Source of the DNA: Hyphomonas sp. UBA5111
GTDB taxonomy: Bacteria; Pseudomonadota; Alphaproteobacteria; Caulobacterales; Hyphomonadaceae
Reading direction: 5' to 3'
DNA length: 14,315 nucleotides
NCBI GenBank assembly: GCA_002414505.1
Contig: DHZF01000004.1
Location: 1 to 14,315 of the forward strand
Of this stretch, positions 7,532 through 14,315 are shown one piece after another. Position numbers and translations under genes: made by a program. Position 1 is the stretch's first letter; each line of letters opens with the position of its first letter. A model generated the notes under the pieces. It was not told where the DNA came from. It was given only the letters and a program-made list of their open reading frames with translations, and ran no database searches.

Positions 7532-8377
7532 ATGGAATCCGGAGACCCGCTCGTCACCGCCGAATGGCTCAAAGACCATATCTCTGCGCCCGATGTCCGG
7601 GTTGTGGATGCCACCTGGTTCCCGCCCTTCCTCAATATGAAGAAGACCGGGCGCCAAGCTTGGGCTGAGAGCCACATACCGGGTTCTGTCTATTTTGACA
7701 TCGACGCAATCAAGGCGGGCGGTACCGACCTGCCCCACATGCTGCCGGACCCTGTCATGTTCTCATCCCGTGTACGCAAGCTGGGCCTCGGCGATGGCAA
7801 CCGGATTATCGTCTACGACCAGTTCAATTTCTTCGCCTCCGCGCGCGTCTGGTGGATGCTCCGCGTGATGGGTCAACGAGACGTGAAAGTTCTGGATGGC
7901 GGGCTCAGGGCATGGACCGAAGCCGGCGGTGAAATCGAGGATTTGCCCCCGGTCCCGGTCGAACGACATTTCACAGCGCGCGTACGGTCCGATCTTCTCA
8001 AAGATGCAGAGCAAATGCTTGCCGCTTCCAAGAGCGGTCTTCACACGATCATTGACTCCCGGTCCGCCGAGCGCTTTTCGGGCGAGGCGCCGGAGCCCAG
8101 AGAAGGTCTGCCCTCCGGCCATATTCCGGGCAGCGTCTGCCTGCCATCCGACAAACTGCGTACGCCTGCCGGCAAGATGAAATCAGCCGAGGAGCTTGCC
8201 AAATTGTTCCCGAACCCCTCCGCCGCCACAATCGCGACCTGCGGGTCGGGTGTCTCGGCCGCCGTCACGGCGCTGGCGCTGGCCCGGCTCGGGAATTGGG
8301 ACGTCGCTGTCTATGACGGATCATGGACGGAATGGGCGTCCGACGAATCCCGCCCCATCGCCACGGGCCCGGCATGA
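7532..8377 (+). CDS. sseA: 3-mercaptopyruvate sulfurtransferase (two-domain rhodanese)
   Basis: The 281-residue protein has two rhodanese domains. The first (about 8-138) is the inactive one, with ESHIPGSVYFDID and VLDGGLRAW. The second (about 152-277) has IIDSRSAERFSG, GHIPGSVCLPSDKL and the active-site loop CGSGVS with C237. The CGSGV loop is typical of 3-mercaptopyruvate sulfurtransferases, while thiosulfate rhodaneses usually carry CRKGV(T). The family moves sulfur from 3-mercaptopyruvate, a cysteine breakdown product, to a thiol or cyanide acceptor. It starts 3 bases after cysK and its stop overlaps the next start by 4 bases, so it belongs to the same transcript. Specificity is inferred from the loop and the neighbours. 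Confidence 0.92.
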   Translation: MESGDPLVTAEWLKDHISAPDVRVVDATWFPPFLNMKKTGRQAWAESHIPGSVYFDIDAIKAGGTDLPHMLPDPVMFSSRVRKLGLGDGNRIIVYDQFNFFASARVWWMLRVMGQRDVKVLDGGLRAWTEAGGEIEDLPPVPVERHFTARVRSDLLKDAEQMLAASKSGLHTIIDSRSAERFSGEAPEPREGLPSGHIPGSVCLPSDKLRTPAGKMKSAEELAKLFPNPSAATIATCGSGVSAAVTALALARLGNWDVAVYDGSWTEWASDESRPIATGPA

Positions 8378-9531
8378 CGAAGGACACCGCGACACGCCTC
8401 ATCCATACGCGTGGCCGCCGGATGGATCAGAAAACAGTCAATCCGCCGATCGAGCGGGCTTCGACTGTTCTGTTCGACACCGCTTCAGACCTCTATAGCG
8501 CCAATCCCGGTTATGGCCGCATGGGCCTCACCGTCCATCGTGAACTCGAAGCCGCGCTATGCGTGCTGGAGAATGCCACCCATGCCAAGCTCACCGCGAA
8601 TGGGCTTCAGGCCTGCGCGCTCGCCATCGGCAGCCAGGTCAAGGCGGGCGACCACGTTCTCTTCACTGATTCCGCCTACGGACCGACCGCGCGGTATCTC
8701 GAACGCCGCCTCGACAGGATGGGGGTAGAAGCCACCCGCTTCGATCCGCGCTGCGGTGCAGCCATTTCAAACCTGATCAAACCGAACACACGCATTATCT
8801 ATCTGGAATCGCCCGGCTCGCTCACCTTCGAGATCAGCGATACGCCCGCCATCGTGGAGATCGCCCAGAAGCAGGGTATCTGCACCGTTCTGGACAATAC
8901 CTGGGGCGCAGGCCTGCTGCACAAGCCGCTCGACCTCGGCGTCGACATCTCCGTTCAGGCGCTGACCAAATATGCCGTTGGCCATGCCGATATATTCGGC
9001 GGCGCGGTCATGAGCCGCGACAAGCGGGTGGCGCAACAGATTATCGATTGCGGCGACGATTGGGGCATCAGCCTCGCTCCGGACGATGCTTATACGGCGC
9101 TGCGCGGCCTGCGCAGCCTGAAGACGCGCATGGACGCGCACGAGGCAGCTGGCCTCAAGCTCGCCCACTGGCTGTCAGGCCGCGCCGAAGTCTCGCAGGT
9201 GCTGCATCCGGCGCTCGAAGAGCATCCCGACCACGCACTGTGGAAACGGGACTTCTCCGGCGCCAACGGCCTGTTTTCCGTCATTCTCGAAGCCGTGGAG
9301 CCCGCAGCCCTCAAACGCTTCTTTGACGCGCTTGAACTCTTCTCCATGGGCTTTTCCTGGGGGGGCTTTGAAAGCCTGATCATCCCCTGTGACCCGCAAC
9401 TGAAACGGGCAAAAGGCCATTGGATTGAACAAAAGGGCGGCCCCTTGCTACGTATTCATGTCGGTCTTGAGGGGGCGGATGACCTGATTGCCGATCTGGA
9501 AGCAGGGTTCGAGGCAATGAGGGGAAGCTGA
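8374..9531 (+). CDS. metC: Cystathionine beta-lyase
   Basis: This is a PLP enzyme of the Cys/Met metabolism family, 385 residues long. It would split cystathionine into homocysteine, pyruvate and ammonia, a step towards methionine. Visible motifs are YGRMG (47-51), YLESPGSLTFE (143-153), DNTWGAGLLHKPLDLGVD (174-191), and the PLP lysine K199 in QALTKYAVGHAD. The SWGGFESL segment (328-335) is typical of cystathionine beta-lyases, as opposed to gamma-synthases. The start is ATG 8374, which overlaps the sulfurtransferase stop as ATGA. An upstream in-frame ATG at 8323 lies deep in that gene and would add residues unlike the family. The next gene starts at once after its stop. Confidence 0.92.
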   Translation: MTKDTATRLIHTRGRRMDQKTVNPPIERASTVLFDTASDLYSANPGYGRMGLTVHRELEAALCVLENATHAKLTANGLQACALAIGSQVKAGDHVLFTDSAYGPTARYLERRLDRMGVEATRFDPRCGAAISNLIKPNTRIIYLESPGSLTFEISDTPAIVEIAQKQGICTVLDNTWGAGLLHKPLDLGVDISVQALTKYAVGHADIFGGAVMSRDKRVAQQIIDCGDDWGISLAPDDAYTALRGLRSLKTRMDAHEAAGLKLAHWLSGRAEVSQVLHPALEEHPDHALWKRDFSGANGLFSVILEAVEPAALKRFFDALELFSMGFSWGGFESLIIPCDPQLKRAKGHWIEQKGGPLLRIHVGLEGADDLIADLEAGFEAMRGS

Positions 9532-10977
9532 ATGCAGCTGGGGGCGCGAAAGATCGGCCTGTTTCTGGGGCCAGCGCTGGCCGCGCTGATGCTGCTTTTC
9601 GGCGCACCAGAGGGCCTGAGCAATGCGGCGTGGGGCACAGGTGCGCTCATGGTCCTGATGGCCGTCTGGTGGGCGACCGAAGCCATCCCGATCCCGGCTA
9701 CCTCCCTGTTGCCTTTGTTCGTCTTGCCACTGGTCGGCGCGGGCTCGCCGTCCCAGACCGGCAGTGACTACGCCAATCACATTGTCATCCTGTTGCTCGG
9801 CGGATTTATCGTCGCGCTGGGCATTGAGCGCTGGGATTTGCACAAGCGGATTGCGCTGAACGTCATCAGCCGCGTCGGCACCTCACCGGGCGCCATCGTA
9901 TTCGGCTTCATGCTGGCCACCGCTGTCCTGTCGATGTGGATTTCCAACACCGCCTCGACCCTGATGATGGTACCCATCGCCATTTCCGCCAGCGCCGTGC
10001 TCGGAAACGTTTCAAAAAATTTCACCACCGCGCTGATGCTTGGCATTTGCTACGCGGCTTCGATTGGCGGGGTCACGACGCCGATTGGCACGCCGACAAA
10101 TCTGATCGCGATCAGCTGGCTGCAGACCGAAGCGGGCGCCCATATCGGCTTTGCCCAATGGATGGCTTTCGGCCTGCCGGCCATGGCGCTCCTGTTGCCG
10201 GTGGCGTGGTGGAACGTCACGCGCGGCATGCCAATCCATTCCGAAAATGCCCAAACCGTGTCAGCTCATGTCAAATCCCAGCTGATCGATATCGGCAAGA
10301 TGACCCTCCAGGAAAAGCGTGTGGCCATCGTCTTCGGAATTACGGCGACCCTCTGGTTGCTCAGACTGCCCATTCAGCTCTTCCTTGAAGCCTCCGGCAT
10401 AGAGCTGCTGGCGAATTATGGCGGCGCGGAAGTCGACATGATGATCGCCATTTTTGGCGGGGTGCTCATGTTTCTCGTTCCGGCGGGCGGGGACGAAGAC
10501 CGCGGCCTGCTTGACTGGAAGGAAGCTGAACAAATCCCTTGGGGCGTGCTGCTCCTATTTGGCGGCGGCATCGCCATGGGCAAGGCCATATCGCGTACGG
10601 GACTCTCGGAATGGATCGGGGCAAATCTGCGGATACTCGACGTCTTGCCGCCTCTGGTCTTTATCGTGATCGTGGTCGCACTGGTCATCTTCCTGACCGA
10701 AGTGACATCCAATGTGGCCACCATGACGACGCTCGCGCCCGTGCTCGGCTCTCTGGCCATCGCGCTTGGCACAGCCCCGGAAAGCCTGCTGGGACCAGCC
10801 GCCATCGCCGCATCCTGCGCGTTCATGCTGCCGGTGGCCACCGCGCCGAATGCTATCGTCTACGGCACCGGCCACATCACCATCCAGCAGATGATCCGCA
10901 AGGGCTTCTATATCAATCTGGCAGGTATCGTGATCATTGCCGCGGTCGGCTACTGGATCGCGCCGCTGGTCCTGTAG
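9532..10977 (+). CDS. SLC13/DASS family sodium:anion symporter, substrate unknown
   Basis: A polytopic inner-membrane transporter of 481 residues, the usual length for bacterial DASS symporters, with about 11 hydrophobic segments. The two half-repeats each carry the substrate/sodium motif: SNT at 138-140 (followed by ASTLMMVPI) and SNV at 393-395 (in TEVTSNVATMTTLAPVL). The SLC13 signature is seen at about 428-443 (SCAFMLPVATAPNAIV). No TrkA-C domain is present. Family members import di- and tricarboxylates, and some import sulfate. The ATG follows the cystathionine beta-lyase stop without a gap, with a GAGGGGAAG ribosome site in the end of that gene. Its place as last gene of a sulfur operon suggests a sulfur anion or a C4-dicarboxylate, but sequence alone does not decide. 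Its TAG stop is the start of a strong hairpin. Confidence 0.9.
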   Translation: MQLGARKIGLFLGPALAALMLLFGAPEGLSNAAWGTGALMVLMAVWWATEAIPIPATSLLPLFVLPLVGAGSPSQTGSDYANHIVILLLGGFIVALGIERWDLHKRIALNVISRVGTSPGAIVFGFMLATAVLSMWISNTASTLMMVPIAISASAVLGNVSKNFTTALMLGICYAASIGGVTTPIGTPTNLIAISWLQTEAGAHIGFAQWMAFGLPAMALLLPVAWWNVTRGMPIHSENAQTVSAHVKSQLIDIGKMTLQEKRVAIVFGITATLWLLRLPIQLFLEASGIELLANYGGAEVDMMIAIFGGVLMFLVPAGGDEDRGLLDWKEAEQIPWGVLLLFGGGIAMGKAISRTGLSEWIGANLRILDVLPPLVFIVIVVALVIFLTEVTSNVATMTTLAPVLGSLAIALGTAPESLLGPAAIAASCAFMLPVATAPNAIVYGTGHITIQQMIRKGFYINLAGIVIIAAVGYWIAPLVL

Positions 10978-11008
10978 AGGAATTCAGCGCAATCGCCGAA
11001 TTCCTCTA
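10975..11008 (+). terminator. Strong hairpin at the end of the sulfur operon, probable terminator
   Basis: Perfect 11-base arms TAGAGGAATTC (10975-10985) and GAATTCCTCTA (10998-11008) are followed inward by an A/C mismatch, a 3-bp GCG/CGC stem and a CAAT loop. The left arm begins with the stop codon of the transporter gene. Only a short CTTTCG follows on the plus strand, so the U tract is poor. It may act as a terminator, a 3'-end stabiliser, or both. The rest of the 10978-11097 gap shows nothing more than the palindrome AACTTAAGTT (11085-11094). Confidence 0.6.
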
Positions 11009-11097
11009 CTTTCGACAAGCCTGCGTCCCTCAATCCCAGCCCCGTCTGCAATCAGAGATACAGGGCCAAGCTGAACGCCACCTGAACTTAAGTTAAT

Positions 11098-12123
11098 TTA
11101 GGCAGCGGGCGGTTCGCTGACCTGAACCATCAGCTTGCCAAGGTTCTTCCCTTCAAAAAGGCGCGACAGGCTGGCAGGCGCATTTTCCAGACCGTCGACA
11201 ATATCGGTCTCGAACTTGATCTTCCCGGCCATCAGCCATTGGGCCATTTGCTGAATGCCCTCCGGGAAGCGAGGGAAATAGTCGATCACGATGAAGCCCT
11301 TGAGCAGCGTCCGCCGCATCAGCAAATTCGAGAAATTATACGGCCCCGGCACCGGATCTGTCGCATTATAGGTGCTGATCAGGCCGCACAGGGGCATGCG
11401 GGAAAAGTCATTCAGGCGTGCAATCACCTGGTCCATGATCTTGCCGCCGACATTTTCGAAATTGATGTCGATGCCATCCGGGCAATGTTTGTCCAGCGCC
11501 GCACCGACATCCTCGGTCTTGTAATTGATGGCCGCGTCAAAGCCGGCTGTCTCGGTCAGCCATTTGCACTTTTCGTCGCTGCCCGCGATGCCGACAACGC
11601 GGCAGCCCTGGATCTTTGCGATCTGGCCGACCATGGAGCCGACCGCGCCGGCCGCCGCAGAGACGACCACCGTCTCGCCAGCCTTGGGCTTGCCAATATC
11701 CATCAGACCGAAATAGGCCGTCATGCCAGTTGCGCCTAGCGGGCCCATATAGGCGGTCAGCGGCACACCCGGCAGGCGCGGCAGCGCGTTGAGCGAGCTA
11801 CCAGGAAGGTTTGAATAAAGGGACCAGGTGCCAAGCCCAGTATTGACGATATCGCCCTCTTTCAACCCGTCAAACCGGCTTTCGGTGACAACGGCCAGCC
11901 CGCCGCCGCGCATGGCATCGCCAATGCCGACCGGGGGCAAATAGCCATCCACATCGCTCATCCAGATACGATTGGTCGGATCGAGCGAGAGGTAGATCAG
12001 GCGTGTGCGCACCTCGCCCTCTTCCAGAGGCACAAGCGGCGACTCGACCAGTTCGAGGTCTCCCTCTTTCAGGTCGCCCACAGGCCGCTGGCGCAACACC
12101 CAGCTCTTGTTCATCTCGGTCAT
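11098..12123 (-). CDS. NADP-dependent oxidoreductase, MDR superfamily (leukotriene B4 dehydrogenase/CurA-like)
   Basis: A 341-residue zinc-free medium-chain dehydrogenase/reductase. The start MNKSWVLRQRPVGD, the segment IYLSLDPTNRIWM, and the nucleotide-binding motif AAAGAVGSMVG (156-166) place it in the prostaglandin reductase/CurA branch. Those enzymes reduce the C=C bond of alpha,beta-unsaturated ketones and aldehydes with NADPH. The usual fit continues with NFENVGG (about 211-217) and CGLIS. There are no zinc-binding cysteines in the expected places. The natural substrate is not known, and a detoxification role for reactive carbonyls is inferred. The start (ATG 12123) is chosen by a strong GGGAGGA site 6 bases upstream; an in-frame ATG three codons later is possible. 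The ribosome site is inside a hairpin. The gene lies 45 bases after the small membrane-protein gene, probably in one operon. Confidence 0.9.
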   Translation of the reverse strand: MTEMNKSWVLRQRPVGDLKEGDLELVESPLVPLEEGEVRTRLIYLSLDPTNRIWMSDVDGYLPPVGIGDAMRGGGLAVVTESRFDGLKEGDIVNTGLGTWSLYSNLPGSSLNALPRLPGVPLTAYMGPLGATGMTAYFGLMDIGKPKAGETVVVSAAAGAVGSMVGQIAKIQGCRVVGIAGSDEKCKWLTETAGFDAAINYKTEDVGAALDKHCPDGIDINFENVGGKIMDQVIARLNDFSRMPLCGLISTYNATDPVPGPYNFSNLLMRRTLLKGFIVIDYFPRFPEGIQQMAQWLMAGKIKFETDIVDGLENAPASLSRLFEGKNLGKLMVQVSEPPAA

Positions 12124-12129
12124 GTGTAT

Positions 12130-12152
12130 CCTCCCTCATTTTGACAGGGAGG
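12130..12152 (-). promoter_or_regulatory. Hairpin enclosing the ribosome binding site of the oxidoreductase gene
   Basis: On the minus strand, CCTCCCT (12152-12146) pairs perfectly with AGGGAGG (12136-12130) across a 9-base loop. The 3' arm contains the Shine-Dalgarno sequence of the gene starting at 12123. In RNA the stem would hide that site, allowing translational control or coupling to translation of the upstream gene, whose stop (12169-12171) is about 17 bases before the stem. Pairing is seen in the sequence; regulation is inferred. Confidence 0.45.
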
Positions 12153-12168
12153 CTAGGTCAAATCCCGG

Positions 12169-12609
12169 TTAGTGCAAGACACCGCGTCGCGTCATCCACC
12201 AGGCATAGGCCAACAGCAAGGCGCCGATCAGGATGATGATGGCTGCAAACGCTGGGTTCGACGCCCCTTCCGGAACATCCTTCAACGACATGCCGTGAAT
12301 CATCGAGGCCAGCGCGGCAACCAGCGAAATCGCGAACGCCCACACGGCGAAGCGGCTGCGCAGGAGCAACAGGATGGAGCCGACAAAGGCGCCCCAGACT
12401 CCGAATGCCCAGATCACATATTGCCAGACAGGAAACGAATAGAAAAAGGCCTGTTGCTCTTCGGTAAAGTTTGACATGTACGGTGCCCATTGCGTCACCG
12501 TGGCGGTATAATCGAATACTCCGCCCGCATTCCACAAGGTAGCCAGAATGCCTACCACCCAGACATGCCAGGGCGTGCCGGCGGTTTTTGGTTCCAGTGA
12601 TTCACTCAT
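12169..12609 (-). CDS. Small four-helix inner-membrane protein of unknown function
   Basis: A 146-residue protein with four hydrophobic segments at about 14-33, 58-82, 87-106 and 119-140. The sequence is rich in Trp, with PWHVWVVGILATLWNAGGVFDY near the start. I have seen similar alphaproteobacterial proteins labelled 'sugar transporter', but I see no motif that supports transport, so the function is left open. The start ATG 12609 is chosen because GGGAGG lies about 5-7 bases upstream; an adjacent ATG at 12612 would be too close to it. The frame stays open to 12780, but the extra residues are not hydrophobic or family-like and would run into polA. It is divergent from polA and probably co-transcribed with the oxidoreductase. 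Confidence 0.8.
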   Translation of the reverse strand: MSESLEPKTAGTPWHVWVVGILATLWNAGGVFDYTATVTQWAPYMSNFTEEQQAFFYSFPVWQYVIWAFGVWGAFVGSILLLLRSRFAVWAFAISLVAALASMIHGMSLKDVPEGASNPAFAAIIILIGALLLAYAWWMTRRGVLH

Positions 12610-12634
12610 CATTCCCTCCCAGAATATGGGGCAC

Positions 12635-12663
12635 AGTTTATGCTCCGGCGGCATGATCGGCAA
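12635..12663 (-). promoter_or_regulatory. Probable promoter of the small membrane protein/oxidoreductase pair
   Basis: On the minus strand, TTGCCG (12663-12658), exactly 17 bases, then TAAACT (12640-12635). Transcription would begin near 12628, just ahead of the GGGAGG ribosome site (about 12614-12620). Both boxes are reasonable sigma-70-type matches. Confidence 0.45.
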
Positions 12664-12702
12664 TTCCGCACAGGTGCGGGTGCTTTCCTCCTGTCCGGAT
12701 GG

Positions 12703-12731
12703 GTGACGCCGCGCATGACACGGGCTACACA
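12703..12731 (+). promoter_or_regulatory. Possible promoter of polA
   Basis: GTGACG (12703-12708), a 17-base spacer and TACACA (12726-12731) would start transcription near 12738, close to the AAAGGA ribosome site at 12742-12747. The boxes are moderate matches, and the divergent promoter of the membrane-protein gene lies in the same 148-base gap. Confidence 0.3.
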
Positions 12732-12757
12732 TTCGGCCAGCAAAGGATTCCCGAACC

Positions 12758-14315
12758 ATGGCCACTGCCCCCGTCGACAAGGACAGTCATCTCTATCTGG
12801 TGGATGCCAGCGCCTACATCTTCCGCGCCTTCCACGCCCTGCCCCCGTTGACCCGTGCGAGCGACGATCTGCCAATCGGCGCTGTGAGCGGTTTCTGCAA
12901 CATGCTGTTCAAGCTGCTGGAAGATTTGAAGGGCGATGAGCGGCCCACCCATTTCGCCTGCATCTTTGACAAATCCTCGATCACCTTCCGGAACGAATTG
13001 TACGACCAGTACAAGGCCAACCGGTCCGAACCGCCGGAAGAACTGCGCCCGCAATTCCCGCTCGTGCGCCGCGCCGCTGAGGCCTTTGCGGCCCATGCCA
13101 TCGAGAAGGAAGGCTTCGAGGCTGACGATCTGATTGCCACCTATTCCCGTCAGGCGGAGGCCAAGGGCGCGCGCGTCACGATTGTCTCGTCCGACAAGGA
13201 TCTGATGCAGCTGGTCTCCGACACCGTCGTCATGCTTGACACGATGAAGAACAAGACGCTCGGGCGGGAGGCCGTGTTCGAGAAATTTGGCGTCGGCCCG
13301 GAGAAGGTTGTCGATATCCAGTCGCTCGCGGGGGACAGTGTCGACAATGTACCCGGTGCGCCCGGCATTGGCGTGAAGACGGCCGCCCAGCTGCTGGACA
13401 CCTATGGCGACCTCGAAACCCTCCTCGCGCGCGCCGAAGAGATCAAGCAGCCCAAGCGCCGCCAGACTCTGATCGACAATGCCGATCTCATCCGCATTTC
13501 CAAGCAATTGGTGACGCTCAAGGATGACGTGCCGCTGGACGTGCCGCTGGAAGACCTTGCCGTGCAGGACCCTGATCCGGATACGTTGATCAACTTCCTT
13601 GAGGAAATGGAATTCCGCACCATCACGCGCCGCGTACGCGAAATGATGGAATTGGAAGGCGCGATTGAATCCGCCCCGCCGGCCGCAGACCCGATCGACC
13701 GGGGCAAATATATCTGCATCCGCGAGTTCGAAGAGCTGGAAGAATGGATTGCCCGCGCGACCAAGCAGGGCTTCGTGGCGGTCGATACGGAAACCGACAG
13801 TCTCGACTCAATCATCGCAAATCTTGTCGGGGTCTCGCTCGCCCTGTCCCCCAACGAGGCCTGCTACGTCCCGCTCGCCCATGTCGATCCTAACAATGCC
13901 GGTGACGGCGACATGTTTGGCGCGGATCCGCCCCGCCAGATTCGCATGACGGATGCCCTGCGCGCGCTGAAACCGATGCTCGAAGACCCGTCCGTCCTCA
14001 AGATCGGCCAGAACATCAAATACGACCTCTCGGTCTTCGCCACGCACAAGATCAATGTCGCGCCCATCGATGACACGATGCTGCTCTCCTATGTCCTGAA
14101 TGCCGGCAAGCACAATCACGGCATGGACACGCTGTCGGAACGCTACCTCGAACATGCGACCATTCCGTTCAAGGAGATTGCCGGAACCGGCAAATCCCAG
14201 GTGACGTTCGATCGCATCGCTCTCGACAAGGCGACCGAGTACGCCGCCGAAGATGCCGACATTACGCTGCGCCTCTGGCAGATTTTCAAACCCCAGCTGC
14301 GCACGGAAAAGGTCA
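12758..14315 (+). CDS. polA: DNA polymerase I, N-terminal part (cut by window end)
   Basis: Repair and Okazaki-fragment polymerase. The window shows 519 residues from ATG 12758, which has AAAGGA 10 bases upstream. Residues about 9-285 are the 5'-3' nuclease domain, with HLYLVDASAYIFRAFHAL at the start, acidic EADD (121-124), SSDKD (144-148), GDSVDN (192-197) and the DNA-binding hairpin GIGVKTA (203-209). Residues about 318-515 are the 3'-5' exonuclease domain. Its metal ligands appear intact: D343 and E345 in DTETDSLD, N419/D423 in NIKYD, and Y495/D499 in YAAED. Proofreading should therefore be active, unlike in many polA genes that have lost it. The frame is open to the last base; the polymerase domain lies beyond it. 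The gene is divergent from the small membrane-protein gene. Confidence 0.97.
   Translation, partial: MATAPVDKDSHLYLVDASAYIFRAFHALPPLTRASDDLPIGAVSGFCNMLFKLLEDLKGDERPTHFACIFDKSSITFRNELYDQYKANRSEPPEELRPQFPLVRRAAEAFAAHAIEKEGFEADDLIATYSRQAEAKGARVTIVSSDKDLMQLVSDTVVMLDTMKNKTLGREAVFEKFGVGPEKVVDIQSLAGDSVDNVPGAPGIGVKTAAQLLDTYGDLETLLARAEEIKQPKRRQTLIDNADLIRISKQLVTLKDDVPLDVPLEDLAVQDPDPDTLINFLEEMEFRTITRRVREMMELEGAIESAPPAADPIDRGKYICIREFEELEEWIARATKQGFVAVDTETDSLDSIIANLVGVSLALSPNEACYVPLAHVDPNNAGDGDMFGADPPRQIRMTDALRALKPMLEDPSVLKIGQNIKYDLSVFATHKINVAPIDDTMLLSYVLNAGKHNHGMDTLSERYLEHATIPFKEIAGTGKSQVTFDRIALDKATEYAAEDADITLRLWQIFKPQLRTEKV

Noticed and set aside
8323..8373. Upstream extension of the cystathionine beta-lyase to an ATG at 8323
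   Set aside because: It lies inside the sulfurtransferase gene; the ATGA overlap at 8374 is a typical coupled start.
11085..11094. Palindrome AACTTAAGTT with TTAA boxes, considered as a CtrA site
   Set aside because: The TTAA boxes are not spaced by 7 bases as in the CtrA consensus, and the site lies at the 3' end of a gene.
12610..12780. Upstream extension of the small membrane protein to an ATG at 12780
   Set aside because: The extra residues are not hydrophobic, would overlap polA, and the strong ribosome site supports ATG 12609.
12725..13507. 260-codon open frame on the minus strand over the start of polA
   Set aside because: It is antisense to the conserved 5' nuclease domain and is explained as a shadow frame.
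1..14315. CRISPR array, insertion sequence, prophage, toxin-antitoxin or defence genes
   Set aside because: No spaced direct repeats, transposase, integrase or recognisable defence domains were seen on either strand.

Overview
The window looks like ordinary core chromosome of a GC-rich alphaproteobacterium. The protein styles point that way: an alphaproteobacterial-type CysK with NPGQSVKDR around the PLP lysine, a ChrR-like cupin protein, a DUF6134-type secreted protein, and a membrane GGDEF-EAL protein. A Caulobacterales/Hyphomonadaceae-like host is a guess from these resemblances, not a demonstrated placement. I see no phage genes, transposases, CRISPR arrays, toxin-antitoxin pairs or defence islands.

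Layout. Positions 1-25 hold the 5' end of a tRNA on the minus strand, cut by the window edge. An AsmA-family envelope protein follows on the plus strand (185-2485). It runs tail-to-tail, with a 9-base gap, into a membrane-bound PAS-GGDEF-EAL cyclic-di-GMP protein on the minus strand (2495-4885). A 261-base intergenic region with two short inverted repeats separates that gene from a minus-strand pair with overlapping ATGA: a ChrR-like cupin protein (5812-6432) followed by a secreted DUF6134-type protein (5147-5815).

The centre is a tight plus-strand operon of sulfur amino-acid genes: cysK (6524-7528), a 3-mercaptopyruvate sulfurtransferase (7532-8377), a cystathionine beta-lyase (8374-9531) and an SLC13/DASS-type anion:sodium symporter (9532-10977). 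The junctions are a 3-base gap, a 4-base overlap and no gap at all, so the genes are almost certainly co-transcribed. The first three act in cysteine synthesis, mercaptopyruvate sulfur transfer and cystathionine cleavage. The transporter's substrate is unknown, and its position makes a sulfur-related or C4-dicarboxylate anion worth testing. A strong hairpin overlaps its stop codon.

The right side has an MDR-type NADP-dependent oxidoreductase (11098-12123) preceded by a small four-helix membrane protein (12169-12609), both on the minus strand. The oxidoreductase's Shine-Dalgarno sequence lies inside a perfect 7-bp hairpin. The last gene is polA, divergent from that pair. It runs off the right edge after its 5' nuclease domain and an apparently intact proofreading domain.

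The points most worth a second look are: the ChrR-like protein, which keeps its cupin metal ligands but has lost the zinc ligands of the anti-sigma domain and has no sigma factor beside it; its coupling to a secreted protein; the SLC13 transporter locked into a sulfur operon; and the hairpin over the oxidoreductase ribosome binding site. I did not find a clear new multi-gene system.
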